A DNA stretch of 64,000 nt from Treponema primitia ZAS-1 (lineage in GTDB: Bacteria; Spirochaetota; Spirochaetia; Treponematales; Breznakiellaceae). Of the stretch, positions 25,026 to 38,290 are shown piece by piece (position 1 is the stretch's first letter; the number at the start of each line of letters is the position of its first letter). A program made the position numbers and the translations under genes. The stretch is from assembly GCF_000297095.1 (NCBI RefSeq), contig NZ_AEEA01000037.1, positions 66,188-130,187 of the forward strand. Direction: 5' to 3'. Under the pieces are notes generated by a model. The model did not search any database, was not told the origin of the DNA, and worked only from the letters and a program-made list of their open reading frames with translations.

Positions 25026-27016
25026 TGTTCCCCTATTAATACCGATGCTAAATTACGGTTACAGGCATCCAAATCAAAGGTCTCGGGATTAAAATCCTGA
25101 CCGAGTTCACGGAGCGCCAATTCCCGTTCCGCATCGGCCCCCCGTTCCAGGGCAGTGATATACCGCCTGAACCGCATGGGGCCATCAATAAACTCAGGCG
25201 GCGCGGCCGAGGCTCCTGCCACACAGCGGATACTTGGCTGCCCCTCCGGTTCGTGCCGGGAAAGGACCAGAATCTTCACCGTCCACTTTGATCCGTATTC
25301 ATACAAAAAGGAATTCCCCCCCCTAAGGTCGAGTTCTCCCAGTATCGAATCAAGTTCCAGCCGCCCCGAACCGCCCCGGTCCGGGGAATTCTGTTCCTCC
25401 AGGGCAAAATGGTATGCATATTCACCCTTCCAGCCCAAAAGGATCTGGATTATCCCGTGGAGTTCCCGTAAGCGGCAGCTTTCCGGCAGGGTAAGGCGGC
25501 GCCAGACATCGGTACCCCCCAGGCTCACCTGCAGGATCCGCCATTCAAGGCCCTCACTTTTGACCCGCTTCACCACCGAAAGGTTGTTTTGCCGAAAGCT
25601 GTCCAGGGCATCATCTATCAATTCCTTGATATCCTCATAGGTCTCAATCATGCTATCCAGAGAATTATCCAGAGCATCCAGCTCATCTTCCTCGGGCGGC
25701 GTATCCGTATTCAGGTCGTCGAGAACTCCCTCGGCATGGTCCTTAATCTGGGAGAGGATGATGAAGGTATGTTTGGGCAGCCAGGAAGTGTTAATATCCC
25801 CTTTATGGAGCCGGGCCGCCAGGTCAATCACCGCTGTATGCAGCTCCGCCATACGCTGACGGATGGGACCCATGGAGGAATCCTTAAAAGGAGAATAGAT
25901 GGGTTCAAACTCCGCCATCAATTCGGTAACAAAGTTCGTAAGATATTCCCGGTCCTTCTCCGCCATCACCACCGCAGGGGGAACGATCCGCTTCATCAGA
26001 GACGATATATCCTTGTCCCGCCGGAAAAGGGCATCGCAGACATAGGCCTGTATCACATATTCCGATACGGGCGCCCCGCTTCGGCTCAAAATCTCCTCAA
26101 CCGGGGATTGGGTATTGGGTTCCTCCAGTTCATCCTTATCGGGAATCTCCTTTCCCGCAAACCAGAACCGGGTTTCCATGCCGTAGGGGGTGGTTTCGAT
26201 ACGATCCGTTTGTTCGTAGAGAAAATCCTCCAGAGAATAGGCGGGCACATCCCGCATCCGTTTCCCGCCGTACCAGTAGGCGTAGGCAATCTGTTCTTCC
26301 GTACGGCTGCCGGGCCCCAGGGCCTTAAAGGAACCCTCAAAGCCCCCTTCGGCAGCTTCCTGCCAGGCATAGAGATCCACCTTAGACCACTCATCCCGCC
26401 CTACCCGTTCCAGATCAAAACAGCCTTCTTTCCAGTCCCGGGTACGAACCACAAAGCGGTCCCCGGGAACAAAGGCCAGTTCCCGGTAGAGGTTCCGCAT
26501 ATCCAGGGTCTGGATGGAAACTTCCGGCGGGTCCTCGTAGGGATCGCTGTTAAAGGCGCTTTCATTATTCGGATTATCCTTAGCCACATACTCGGGGGCA
26601 TATTCCTCCCCAAAAATCGTGTAATAGGGGTAAAATTCCTCCGGCGGCCCCTCGATGGAGGAAAAGGGGATCTGATTCCCCTTATAAAAAAACCGATATT
26701 CCTGGGGATAGAGCATGGGATTGGCAAAAGGCACGCAACGATGCCCGGGAATGAGTATCCCGTTCAGCAGTTCCGGCCTGGTGGGGCTGATAACAAAGCG
26801 CAGGGGCTCAAAACAGCCCCGTCTGGACACCCATCTCCCGGGTTCCAAGCGAAAAGCAATGTTCTGAGAGTCGATAAAGGCGGTAATTTCCTCCGCCAAA
26901 CGGTTATTCCGGGAAAAGTCCAGAAGCCGGATAAAGCTCATCACATCTTCAAGGGTAAAGGGATCCCGGTTGTTCTCGAGAAATTCGTAGAGCGCATCTT
27001 CCTGGTTCTCAGTCAT
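25022..27016 (-). CDS. Protein with C-terminal pRiA4b ORF-3-like domain
   Basis: The 664-residue protein has an N-terminal 400-residue region without a recognised family. A C-terminal domain (about residues 465-600) contains EWRILQVSLGGTDVWRRLTL, LHGIIQILLGWKGEYAYHF and LYEYGSKWTVKILV. This order matches the plasmid pRiA4b ORF-3/IS1096 passenger-like domain. Function of that domain is unknown. No signal peptide is present. It is coupled by a 4-bp overlap to the PTS EIIA gene downstream and follows the hairpin after rpoC. Confidence 0.75.
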   Translation of the reverse strand: MTENQEDALYEFLENNRDPFTLEDVMSFIRLLDFSRNNRLAEEITAFIDSQNIAFRLEPGRWVSRRGCFEPLRFVISPTRPELLNGILIPGHRCVPFANPMLYPQEYRFFYKGNQIPFSSIEGPPEEFYPYYTIFGEEYAPEYVAKDNPNNESAFNSDPYEDPPEVSIQTLDMRNLYRELAFVPGDRFVVRTRDWKEGCFDLERVGRDEWSKVDLYAWQEAAEGGFEGSFKALGPGSRTEEQIAYAYWYGGKRMRDVPAYSLEDFLYEQTDRIETTPYGMETRFWFAGKEIPDKDELEEPNTQSPVEEILSRSGAPVSEYVIQAYVCDALFRRDKDISSLMKRIVPPAVVMAEKDREYLTNFVTELMAEFEPIYSPFKDSSMGPIRQRMAELHTAVIDLAARLHKGDINTSWLPKHTFIILSQIKDHAEGVLDDLNTDTPPEEDELDALDNSLDSMIETYEDIKELIDDALDSFRQNNLSVVKRVKSEGLEWRILQVSLGGTDVWRRLTLPESCRLRELHGIIQILLGWKGEYAYHFALEEQNSPDRGGSGRLELDSILGELDLRGGNSFLYEYGSKWTVKILVLSRHEPEGQPSIRCVAGASAAPPEFIDGPMRFRRYITALERGADAERELALRELGQDFNPETFDLDACNRNLASVLIGEQ

Positions 27017-27039
27017 GTATTACTTATACTATGGACCGG

Positions 27040-27089
27040 AAGGGGGGTATTTTGCAAGGCGGCCCTGCCGTCCTGCAAAATACCCCCTT
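27040..27089 (-). terminator. Long hairpin after rpoC
   Basis: On the minus strand an inverted repeat of about 22 nt (GGGGGTATTTTGCA is the shared outer part) closes over a short GC loop. It has two internal mismatches and no T run. Its place between rpoC and the next gene suggests the end, or partial end, of the rpoBC transcript. Confidence 0.65.
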
Positions 27090-27100
27090 CCTGCCCGGAA

Positions 27101-30100
27101 CTATTCTTCCGTCTCTTCCGCTTCCGGCGAAAAGTCTTCCTCTTCCGCCGGCTCGGCGACCTTTTCCAGCTTCCGCTGTTCCAGGATCTCCTGCATCTGC
27201 ACGTCCAGGTCCTGCTGGTCCTCGCCGAAAAGCTTCACCGCCCGGTAACGCTTCATGCCGGTACCTGCCGGTATGGGGTGGCCGATGATGATGTTTTCCT
27301 TGAGGCCCCGGAGGTAGTCCGTGGACCCGGCGATGGCAGCGTTGGTGAGTACCCGGGTAGTTTCCTGGAAACTCGCCGCGGACAGGAAGGAATCGATGTT
27401 AAGGGACGCCTTGGTAATGCCCTGGAACATGGGCCGGGCTACCGCGGGCTGACCGCCTTCGGCAATGACCCGTCCGTTTTCCTCGTGGAACCGGTACTTG
27501 TCAACCATCTGTCCGTAGATGAACTTGGTGTCCCCCACGGCGACGATCTCTACCTTCCGCATCATCTGCCGGACGATAACGCCGATATGCTTGTCGTTGA
27601 TGGACACGCCCTGGAGGCGGTAGACCTGCTGGATCTCGTCCATCAGGTACCGCTGGAGGGTGGCCTCGCCCAGTATATGCAGAACATCGTGGGGGTTAAC
27701 CGCCCCTACGCAGAGGGCTTCCCCAGCTTCCACGGTATCCCCGTCCCGGATCTGCAAGCGCTTGGCCATGGGAATGAGGTGCTTATACTCCTTCCCAAAG
27801 TCGTCCTGGATGGTTACCACCCGCTTACCCTTGACGATACCCTTGAAGAATACGATCCCCCCAACCTGGGCAAGAACCGCGGGGCTCTTGGGCTTGCGGG
27901 CTTCGAAAAGCTCGCTGACCCTCGGCAGACCGGAGGTGATGTCCATGGCCTTGGCGCTTTCCTTCAAGGTCTTGGCTATGATACGCCCGGCCTTGATCTT
28001 GGTCCGTTCAGCGGGCCGTCCTTCGGTATTATCCGGAGGTACCAGCCACTCATCAACCTGGATATAGGCGCCTCCGGGGAGGAAGTAGGATGCAACTTCG
28101 GCGCCCTCTTCATCGGTGATGAAGATCCTGGGCTGCTTGCTTTCCAACTGATATTCGGTGATCCGTTTTTCCGTATTTCCGGTTTCCTCATCCAACTCTT
28201 CCTTGAGGGTAGTGCCGGGGAGTATATCCTCGTAGTTCACATACCCGGAAGCTTCCGCGATGATGGGGTCCGAGAAGGGGTCGAAGGTGGCGATGGTCTT
28301 TTCAGCATCCACAACCTCGCCTTTTTTTACCAGGAAATCGGAACCGTTACGGATTTCGATCTTCTGATCCTGACCGATAAGGTACAGGCTTCGTCCCCCT
28401 CCGGGCGCCTCCTGGATCAGGGCAAAGGCAATTTCCGGGGAGAGGATTTCTTTCCCACCCCGTTTGATGATAGGTTCATCCCGGATGATCTTCTTACCGC
28501 TTTCCACCAGGGGTTCATCCTTGGCTTCCAGTTTATATTCCTTCATCACCTTGTTGACCACCGCATGACCCCGGCGGGTAAAGAGCCAGCGGCCGTTTTC
28601 AAGCTCCACATGGGTCCCCACAACTTCCTTGAGATACACCGGGTACTTGAGGAAGGTCCGATTTTCCTCGCTCACCTTGGTGGCGGCCCCGCCGATATGG
28701 AAGGTCCGCATGGTAAGCTGGGTTCCGGGCTGACCGATGGACTGAGCGGCAATGGTTCCCACCGCTTCCCCGATATCCACCGACCGGTTAGTCGCCAGGT
28801 TCCGCCCGTAACAACGGCGGCAGACCCCGTGCTTGGCCTCGCAGGTAAGAACCGTCCTGATACGTACGGTCTCAACCCCGGCCTTCTCGATATCCTCAGC
28901 AATACTTTCGGTAATTTCCTCATTCACATCGACGATGAGCTCTCCGGTGATGGGGTGCTTCACCCGTTCCAGGGTGTAGCGGCCCACGATGCGGTCGCTC
29001 AGGGGCTCCACAATATCCTCGCCGTCCTTGATAGCAGAATAACTGATACCGTTGATGGTACCGCAGTCATCCTCGTTAACCACCACATCCTGGGCTATAT
29101 CCACGAGCCGTCTCGTAAGGTACCCCGCCTCAGCGGTTTTAAGGGCCGTATCGGCAAGTCCCTTCCGGGCGCCGTTGGTGGATATAAAGAATTCGATAAC
29201 CGACAGTCCCTCTTTAAAGTTGGACCGTATAGGCAGTTCGATAATATCACCGGAGGGCTTGGCCATAAGGCCCCGCATACCCGCGAGCTGGCGGATCTGG
29301 TTACGGCTTCCCCGGGCGCCGGAGTTGGCCATCATATACACTGAGTTGAACCCGTCCCGGTCCGCTTCCAGGGTCTTCATCATGATGTTGGTTAGATCTT
29401 CGTTCGTCTTGGACCAGACTTCAACGACCCGGTTGTACCGCTCTTCCTGGGTAATGGTCCCCTGGCGCCAGTGCCGCTGGATTTCATCGACCGCCTTATT
29501 AGCCTTGTCGATCATCTCGGGTTTTTCCTTGGGCACCACAATGTCGTCCACACCAATGGTGGCGCCAAAAACCGTGGCGTACTTGTAACCCGTAGCTTTA
29601 ATAACGTCCAGCATCTTTACGGTGGTCCAGGAACCCTTATCACGGAAAACAATTTCAATAAGGCCCCGGAGTTCCTTGTCCTTGAGTTCGTAGTTAAGGA
29701 AGGGAATTTCCGGCGGCATTTCTTCGTTGAATACCAGCCGCCCCGCGGTGGTCTCAATAAGCCCGTCATCACCGGGGATAAATTCCCGGCCCGCCTTATC
29801 CCAGATGGGAAACTTAACGGGTTTTACCTTGATAGTCGCTTCCCAGTCCAGGGCCTTCGCTTCCACCGCCATGAGAATTTCCTCGCTGGAGGAATAGCGC
29901 CTGCCCTGGCCCTTAGAATTGGGCTTAATCCGGGTAAGGAAGTTAATCCCCAGAACCATATCCTGGGAGGGGAATACGATGGTCTTGCCATTGGCAGGGT
30001 TGAGGAGGTTCCGGGCGCTGAGCATCAGGGTCCAGCACTCCATCTGCGCCGCCTGGGTCAGGGGCACGTGGACCGCCATCTGGTCCCCGTCAAAGTCTGC

Positions 30101-31441
30101 GTTAAAGGCATGACAGACCAGGGGGTGCAGCCTGATAGCCTTGCCCTCAACCAGGACCGGTTCGAAGGCCTGGATACCCAGCCGGTGCAGGGTAGGCGCC
30201 CGGTTCAGTAATACCGGGTGTTCCTTCACCACCTCGTCCAGTATGGCGAAGACCTCGGGGGTCTCCTGCTCCACCAGCATCTTGGCCTTCTTGATATTGT
30301 AAACAACATCCTTGTCGACCAGTTTTTTCATAATAAAGGGTTTGAAGAGCTCCAGGGCCATCTTAGTCGGGAGCCCGCACTGCCACATCTTAAGATCCGG
30401 TCCTACGGTAATAACACTGCGGCCGGAGTAGTCAACCCGCTTGCCCAGCAGGTTCTGCCGGAACCGTCCCTGCTTACCCTTAAGCATATCGCTAATGGAC
30501 TTGAGGGGCCGGTTGGAGGCGCCCTTGACCACCCGCTTTTTCTTGGAGTTGTCAAACAGGGCGTCCACCGCCTCCTGGAGCATCCGTTTTTCGTTGCGGA
30601 TGATGATATCCGGGGCGTTCAGCACCTGGAGCCGTTTAAGGCGGTTGTTCCGGTTGATCACCCGGCGGTAGAGGTCGTTAAGATCGCTGGTGGCAAAACG
30701 GCCGCCGTCAAGCTGGACCATGGGCCGCAGTTCCGGCGGAATCACGGGGATTACGTCAAGGATCATCCACTCAGGTTTGTTCGTAGAATTGCGGAAGTTC
30801 TCCACAATTTCGATGCGCTTCAGAAGCCGCTTGTCGCTCTTAGCGCCCTTATCGATCATCTTTACCCGGAGGTCGATAGCCATCTGATCCAAATTGAGGT
30901 TTTCCAACAGGGTCCGCACCGCTTCTGCGCCCATACCAGCGGAAAAGCCCTGACCGTAGCGATCCTGCGCTTCGTAGTATTCCTCTTCCGTAAGGAGCTG
31001 CATCTTTTTAAGATCCGTATCGCCGCTGTCTATAACTACGTACTTTTCGTAGTAGAGCACCGACCGCAGAGCAGCCAGGGGAAGATCCAGGAGCAGGCCC
31101 ATACGGCTGGGCACGGAACGGTAATACCAGATGTGGGACACCGGAGCGGCCAGCTCAATATGGCCCATGCGTTCCCGGCGTACCTTGAAGTGGGTCACCT
31201 CAACGCCGCAGCGATCGCAGATAACGCCCTTATAACGGATAGACTTGAACTTGCCGCAGTAACACTCCCACTCCTTGGTGGTCCCGAAGATCCGCTCGCA
31301 GAAAAGTCCGTCCTTCTCCGGCCGCAGGGTCCGGTAGTTAATCGTCTCCGGCTTCTTCACTTCACCGTAGGACCAGGCCCGGATCATCTCCGGGCTGGCC
31401 AGCTTTATCATAATCGAATCAAAATCCTGTATGTCCCGCAT
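27101..31441 (-). CDS. rpoC: DNA-directed RNA polymerase subunit beta'
   Basis: The 1446-residue protein has the N-terminal zinc motif (WECYCGKFKSIRYKG...ICDRCG). The catalytic NADFDGDQMAVH lies at residues 447-458 with the three Mg-binding aspartates. A second zinc cluster follows (LTCEAKHGVCRRCYGRNLA), then the trigger-loop region QPGTQLTMRTFHIGG. It ends in an acidic tail (EEEDFSPEAEETEE). Together with RpoB it forms the active cleft of RNA polymerase. The gene starts 10 bp after the rpoB stop. Long open frames on the opposite strand are shadows. Confidence 0.99.
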   Translation of the reverse strand: MRDIQDFDSIMIKLASPEMIRAWSYGEVKKPETINYRTLRPEKDGLFCERIFGTTKEWECYCGKFKSIRYKGVICDRCGVEVTHFKVRRERMGHIELAAPVSHIWYYRSVPSRMGLLLDLPLAALRSVLYYEKYVVIDSGDTDLKKMQLLTEEEYYEAQDRYGQGFSAGMGAEAVRTLLENLNLDQMAIDLRVKMIDKGAKSDKRLLKRIEIVENFRNSTNKPEWMILDVIPVIPPELRPMVQLDGGRFATSDLNDLYRRVINRNNRLKRLQVLNAPDIIIRNEKRMLQEAVDALFDNSKKKRVVKGASNRPLKSISDMLKGKQGRFRQNLLGKRVDYSGRSVITVGPDLKMWQCGLPTKMALELFKPFIMKKLVDKDVVYNIKKAKMLVEQETPEVFAILDEVVKEHPVLLNRAPTLHRLGIQAFEPVLVEGKAIRLHPLVCHAFNADFDGDQMAVHVPLTQAAQMECWTLMLSARNLLNPANGKTIVFPSQDMVLGINFLTRIKPNSKGQGRRYSSSEEILMAVEAKALDWEATIKVKPVKFPIWDKAGREFIPGDDGLIETTAGRLVFNEEMPPEIPFLNYELKDKELRGLIEIVFRDKGSWTTVKMLDVIKATGYKYATVFGATIGVDDIVVPKEKPEMIDKANKAVDEIQRHWRQGTITQEERYNRVVEVWSKTNEDLTNIMMKTLEADRDGFNSVYMMANSGARGSRNQIRQLAGMRGLMAKPSGDIIELPIRSNFKEGLSVIEFFISTNGARKGLADTALKTAEAGYLTRRLVDIAQDVVVNEDDCGTINGISYSAIKDGEDIVEPLSDRIVGRYTLERVKHPITGELIVDVNEEITESIAEDIEKAGVETVRIRTVLTCEAKHGVCRRCYGRNLATNRSVDIGEAVGTIAAQSIGQPGTQLTMRTFHIGGAATKVSEENRTFLKYPVYLKEVVGTHVELENGRWLFTRRGHAVVNKVMKEYKLEAKDEPLVESGKKIIRDEPIIKRGGKEILSPEIAFALIQEAPGGGRSLYLIGQDQKIEIRNGSDFLVKKGEVVDAEKTIATFDPFSDPIIAEASGYVNYEDILPGTTLKEELDEETGNTEKRITEYQLESKQPRIFITDEEGAEVASYFLPGGAYIQVDEWLVPPDNTEGRPAERTKIKAGRIIAKTLKESAKAMDITSGLPRVSELFEARKPKSPAVLAQVGGIVFFKGIVKGKRVVTIQDDFGKEYKHLIPMAKRLQIRDGDTVEAGEALCVGAVNPHDVLHILGEATLQRYLMDEIQQVYRLQGVSINDKHIGVIVRQMMRKVEIVAVGDTKFIYGQMVDKYRFHEENGRVIAEGGQPAVARPMFQGITKASLNIDSFLSAASFQETTRVLTNAAIAGSTDYLRGLKENIIIGHPIPAGTGMKRYRAVKLFGEDQQDLDVQMQEILEQRKLEKVAEPAEEEDFSPEAEETEE

Positions 31442-31451
31442 CTTTTACCCC

Positions 31452-34985
<3,534 letters not shown>

Positions 34986-35004
34986 ACGTTTACCCCCAAA
35001 CTAC

Positions 35005-35080
35005 AAAAGGCCCCGGCAAAAAGCCGGAAGCCGCCGGGATGTTTGAGCGGCGTCTTCACGCCGCTCCTCAAACATCCCTT
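35005..35080 (-). terminator. Tandem hairpins (attenuator) between rplL and rpoB
   Basis: On the minus strand a long stem at 35036-35078 (arms GGGATGTTTGAG and its complement, plus CGGCGT) is followed at 35009-35032 by a second GC-rich hairpin and then TTTT. The first stem has a 3-nt bulge. Partial termination here would lower rpoBC relative to rplJL, a widespread arrangement in bacteria. Confidence 0.65.
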
Positions 35081-35110
35081 CTAGAGAAATATTACTTTTG
35101 ACCCAATATC

Positions 35111-35503
35111 TTACTGAACTTCAACCGTACCGCCGGCGGCAGTGACCTGTTCCTTAATCTTTGCAGCCTCATCCTTGGAAACATTCTCCTTGAGGGGCTT
35201 GGGAGCGCCCTCAACAAGATCCTTTGCCTCCTTGAGACCAAGACCGGTAACAGCCCGGACCTCTTTGATGACCGCAATTTTCTTGGTGTCATCATAGGCC
35301 TTAAGAATTACATTGAATTCCGTCTGTTCCTCCGCAGCTTCAGCGGGGGCGGCTCCGGCAGCGGCGCCAACAGCGGCGACTGCAACGGGAGCGGCGGCGG
35401 AAACACCAAATTTTTCTTCCATGGCTTTAACCAGTTCGGAAACTTCCAGAACTGTCATGGAAGAAATCGCTTCTAAAATCTGATCTGTAGTAAGGGCTGC
35501 CAT
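35111..35503 (-). CDS. rplL: 50S ribosomal protein L7/L12
   Basis: The 130-residue protein has the L7/L12 layout: an N-terminal dimerisation helix pair (TTDQILEAISSMTVLEVSEL), an Ala/Gly/Pro-rich hinge, and a C-terminal domain with KIAVIKEVRAVTGLGLKEAK and the conserved GGTVEVQ end. It forms the stalk that recruits translation factors. AGGAGA precedes the ATG. The gene is 125 bp downstream of rplJ. Confidence 0.98.
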   Translation of the reverse strand: MAALTTDQILEAISSMTVLEVSELVKAMEEKFGVSAAAPVAVAAVGAAAGAAPAEAAEEQTEFNVILKAYDDTKKIAVIKEVRAVTGLGLKEAKDLVEGAPKPLKENVSKDEAAKIKEQVTAAGGTVEVQ

Positions 35504-35628
35504 ATTATCTTCTCCTAAAATATCTCAATTAACACACCCATACAGGTATGTTTCCGGTATTACCCGGTATAAAACCCCGACAGGAACGGCAGCGACCGAA
35601 GCCTGACGGATTTAACTACAATTTCCGC

Positions 35629-36180
35629 CTAGGCGGCGCCGCCTTCGGCTTTCTTGTCCCCAACCGCTTTGATGGTCCGCACCAGTCTGGCGTTGACGTC
35701 GTTCAGGGCGGCGGCAAGGTTCCGGGCCGGACCGTTCATCACCGACATGAGCATGGAGATAAGTTCCAGCCGTCCGGGCAGTTTGGAGAAGGCCTCCACC
35801 TGCTTGGCGTCGTATACACTGGCGCCTACCAAGCCGCCCTTTACATTCAGCGCCGGGGTATCCTTGGCAAAATCCAGAAGGATCTTGGCGACCTCGTTGG
35901 CATCCTTAGGGGCAATAGCCACCGCCGTCGGGCCGCTTAGGTACGACGCTACTTCACCGGGGGCGGAAAGCTGCTCAAAGGCGATCCGGGCATAGTTGTT
36001 TTTCACAACCTTGAACTTGGCTTCCTTGGCCCGGAGATTCTTCCGCAGATTGGTGATCTGCGCCACCGTAAGCCCGCGATAATCGGTAAAGATAAAATCC
36101 GGGGCTGCGGTAAAATCTTCTTTTAACTCAGCTATGGCCTTAGTCTTAATATCCTGTATTTTTTTTGCAACAATCGCCAT
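35629..36180 (-). CDS. rplJ: 50S ribosomal protein L10
   Basis: The 183-residue protein has the L10 pattern: FIFTDYRGLTVAQITNLR, then AKFKVVKNNYARIAF and GPTAVAI, and a C-terminal stalk-binding helix. It anchors L7/L12 to the ribosome. Its start is only 4 bp from the rplA stop, so there is no long untranslated leader for L10 autoregulation; the control probably acts elsewhere. Confidence 0.98.
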   Translation of the reverse strand: MAIVAKKIQDIKTKAIAELKEDFTAAPDFIFTDYRGLTVAQITNLRKNLRAKEAKFKVVKNNYARIAFEQLSAPGEVASYLSGPTAVAIAPKDANEVAKILLDFAKDTPALNVKGGLVGASVYDAKQVEAFSKLPGRLELISMLMSVMNGPARNLAAALNDVNARLVRTIKAVGDKKAEGGAA

Positions 36181-36183
36181 ATT

Positions 36184-36864
36184 TTACTCCTCATCCTTGA
36201 TAGCGACCCATACACCGGGACCCATGGTGGAAGATACCGATACGGTTTCCAAAAATTCGCCCTTGGCATCCGCGGGACGCTTCCGTTTAATTTCCGTAAC
36301 CACCGCATTGACATTTTCAGCAAGCTTTTCGGCATCCATGGAAACCTTGCCCACCGCCAGGTGTACAACGCCGGTCTTATCGGCCCGGAATTCAACCCGG
36401 CCTTTTTTAAGCTCCGACAGGGCGCTCTTGAGGTCGAAGGTTACGGTTCCGGTCTTGGGGTTAGGCATAAGGCCGCGGCGGCCCAGGACCATACCAAGCT
36501 TACCAACGTCCTTCATCATATCCGGAGTGGCCACCGCAACATCAAAGTCCAGCCAGCCCCCCTTAATTTTCTCGATCAGGTCCTCGGCGCCCACATAGGT
36601 TGCCCCCGCTTCCTGGGCTTCCTTTTCCTTTTCCGCCTTACAGAACACCAATACCCGTTTTTCCGCATGGAACTGATGGGGAAGTACCACCGTATCCCGG
36701 ACAGATTGGCTCTTTTTCAGGCTTACCTTGACCGAAAGGTCTACGGTCTCGTCAAATTTGGCAAATGCCAGGGTCTTTACCTTGTCTACCGCCTCTTTTA
36801 AGGGGTAGGAGACCGTGGCATCGTACTTTTTAAGGCTTTCGATGTATTTTTTCCCGTGGCTCAT
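36184..36864 (-). CDS. rplA: 50S ribosomal protein L1
   Basis: The 226-residue protein contains the L1 signatures KFDETVDLSVKVSL, GRRGLMPNPKTGTV and the RNA-binding GKVSMDAEKLAENVNAV. It binds 23S rRNA in the L1 stalk. The ATG overlaps the rplK stop by 4 bp, and rplJ begins 4 bp after its own stop, so translational coupling is likely through the whole run. Confidence 0.98.
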   Translation of the reverse strand: MSHGKKYIESLKKYDATVSYPLKEAVDKVKTLAFAKFDETVDLSVKVSLKKSQSVRDTVVLPHQFHAEKRVLVFCKAEKEKEAQEAGATYVGAEDLIEKIKGGWLDFDVAVATPDMMKDVGKLGMVLGRRGLMPNPKTGTVTFDLKSALSELKKGRVEFRADKTGVVHLAVGKVSMDAEKLAENVNAVVTEIKRKRPADAKGEFLETVSVSSTMGPGVWVAIKDEE

Positions 36865-37292
36865 TTTTCCACCTCGACACCCATGGACCGGGCAGTTCCG
36901 GCGATAATCCGCATGGCGGCGTCAACATCATTGGCGGACAGATCCGCCATCTTCAGTTTGGCGATTTCTTCGCACTTAGCCTTAGGCAGCTTCCCGACCT
37001 TGACCTTGTGGGATTCCGCGGAACCCTTTTCCAGGCCGATAGCCTTTTTAATCAAAACCGCCGCAGGGGGGGTCTTGAGAATAAAGGTGAAGGTCTTATC
37101 CGTATACACGGTAATGACCACCGGAATGATAAGCCCAGCCTCCATAGTTTTCGTCCGGTCGTTAAACTGGGTGACAAACTGGGGAGCGCTGACCCCGTGG
37201 GGTCCCAAGGCAGGGCCAACGGGCGGGGCCGGTGTGGCCTTTCCCGCCGGGCACTGGAGCTTGATGTAGGTGGCAACCTTTTTCTTTGCCAT
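36861..37292 (-). CDS. rplK: 50S ribosomal protein L11
   Basis: The 143-residue protein carries the L11 features: YIKLQCPAGKATPAPPVGP, GPHGVSAPQFVTQFNDRT, and the C-terminal ADLSANDVDAAMRIIAGTAR signature. It binds the GTPase centre and is needed for stringent sensing by RelA. AAAGGAGT precedes the ATG. It begins 74 bp after nusG. Confidence 0.99.
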   Translation of the reverse strand: MAKKKVATYIKLQCPAGKATPAPPVGPALGPHGVSAPQFVTQFNDRTKTMEAGLIIPVVITVYTDKTFTFILKTPPAAVLIKKAIGLEKGSAESHKVKVGKLPKAKCEEIAKLKMADLSANDVDAAMRIIAGTARSMGVEVEK

Positions 37293-37366
37293 ATGATACT
37301 CCTTTGTGGTAATAACGTTTCCCTTAGAAAACTTCCACGGTATAGCGAAAAACGGAAATCTCCGTT

Positions 37367-37924
37367 CTACATTTTCTCTACCTGCAAAAGGTCTACCTCT
37401 ACCGGGGTATTACGGCCGAAAATCCCGACCATAACCTTAAGCTTGTTCTTTTCCTGGTTGACCTCTTCGATAGTCCCCGTAAAGGACTCAAAGGGTCCGT
37501 CGATAATCTTAACCTGTTCGCCTGCGGCGAAGGTCTGCCGGGCGCGGACGGGCCGTTCACCCTTGATCTCCCCGGATTTCTGCAAAATCCCCCGGGCTTC
37601 ATCCCCGGTCAGGGGCTGGGGTTTCTTATCCGCCGGGGTTCCCACAAAGCCGGTAACCCCCTGGATCTTCTTAATTTTCGAACAGGGCGCCTTCCATTCC
37701 AGGTCCGGAAGGTCCATTTCTACCAGGATATACCCGGGCAGAAACTTCCGGGTCATGGTCCGCTTCTTCCCATCCTTGACTTCCACCACCTCTTCGGAAG
37801 GCACCTTTACATCACGGACGACCTCTTTATCGAGATCTCCCGCGGCGGTCATCATGCGGATGGTTTTTTCTATTTTGTTTTCATATCCGGAATAGGTATG
37901 AAGCACGTACCAACCCGTAGCCAT
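37367..37924 (-). CDS. nusG: Transcription termination/antitermination factor NusG
   Basis: The 185-residue protein has the NGN domain (WYVLHTYSGYENKIEKTI, RKFLPGYILVEM, TGFVGTPADKKPQPL). A C-terminal KOW domain follows (FAAGEQVKIIDGPFESFTG). It couples RNA polymerase to Rho or to the ribosome. It follows secE by 24 bp as in most bacteria. Confidence 0.98.
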   Translation of the reverse strand: MATGWYVLHTYSGYENKIEKTIRMMTAAGDLDKEVVRDVKVPSEEVVEVKDGKKRTMTRKFLPGYILVEMDLPDLEWKAPCSKIKKIQGVTGFVGTPADKKPQPLTGDEARGILQKSGEIKGERPVRARQTFAAGEQVKIIDGPFESFTGTIEEVNQEKNKLKVMVGIFGRNTPVEVDLLQVEKM

Positions 37925-37948
37925 ATTGTACCTTTTTTGCCCTCTTTG

Positions 37949-38128
37949 TTAAAATATTGCCTGTACACCCAGAAGCAGAAGCACATCCACCAGCCCAAGG
38001 ACCGCGGCGAATATAACGGTAGAAATAAGTACCACCTTCACGGAGCTGACAACATCCTCCTTGCTCGGCCATACGACCTTGCGGAGTTCTGCGTAGGATT
38101 CTTTGATAAACTGAACTATCTTGCGCAT
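37949..38128 (-). CDS. secE: Preprotein translocase subunit SecE
   Basis: This 59-residue gene is short but clear. The protein starts MRKIVQFIKESYAELRKVVW, the SecE amphipathic helix with the conserved ELRKVVWPS motif, and has a single hydrophobic segment of about 30 residues to the C-terminus. It holds SecY in the membrane translocon. Position between tRNA-Trp and nusG is canonical. Confidence 0.97.
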   Translation of the reverse strand: MRKIVQFIKESYAELRKVVWPSKEDVVSSVKVVLISTVIFAAVLGLVDVLLLLGVQAIF

Positions 38129-38174
38129 GTCACCTTCTCCTATGTCTCAAATCAACTCGGGCCAAACAGGGCCC

Positions 38175-38206
38175 TTCGAAGCCTACTGCGCCTTCCATAT
38201 TCATTC

Positions 38207-38226
<20 letters not shown>
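38175..38226. repeat. 19-bp inverted repeat of the tRNA-Trp 3' half
   Basis: TTCGAAGCCTACTGCGCCT (38175-38193) is an exact inverted copy of part of tRNA-Trp (38208-38226), covering the T loop, T stem and acceptor strand. The arms are separated by 14 nt. The RNA downstream of the tRNA could pair with its own 3' half, or the copy may be a relic of integration. No T run follows. Confidence 0.85.
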
Positions 38227-38279
<53 letters not shown>

Positions 38280-38290
38280 CTGAACTGCAA

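Noticed and set aside
25589..29344. A 1251-codon open frame on the plus strand across rpoC and the pRiA4b-type gene
   Set aside because: It is antisense to rpoC and has no family motif or ribosome site; long open shadows are expected opposite GC-rich conserved genes.
35504..35628. An L10-type autoregulatory leader between rplJ and rplL
   Set aside because: Leader folds act upstream of rplJ, but only 3 bp separate rplA and rplJ. The 125-bp gap shows only short CCGG symmetry.
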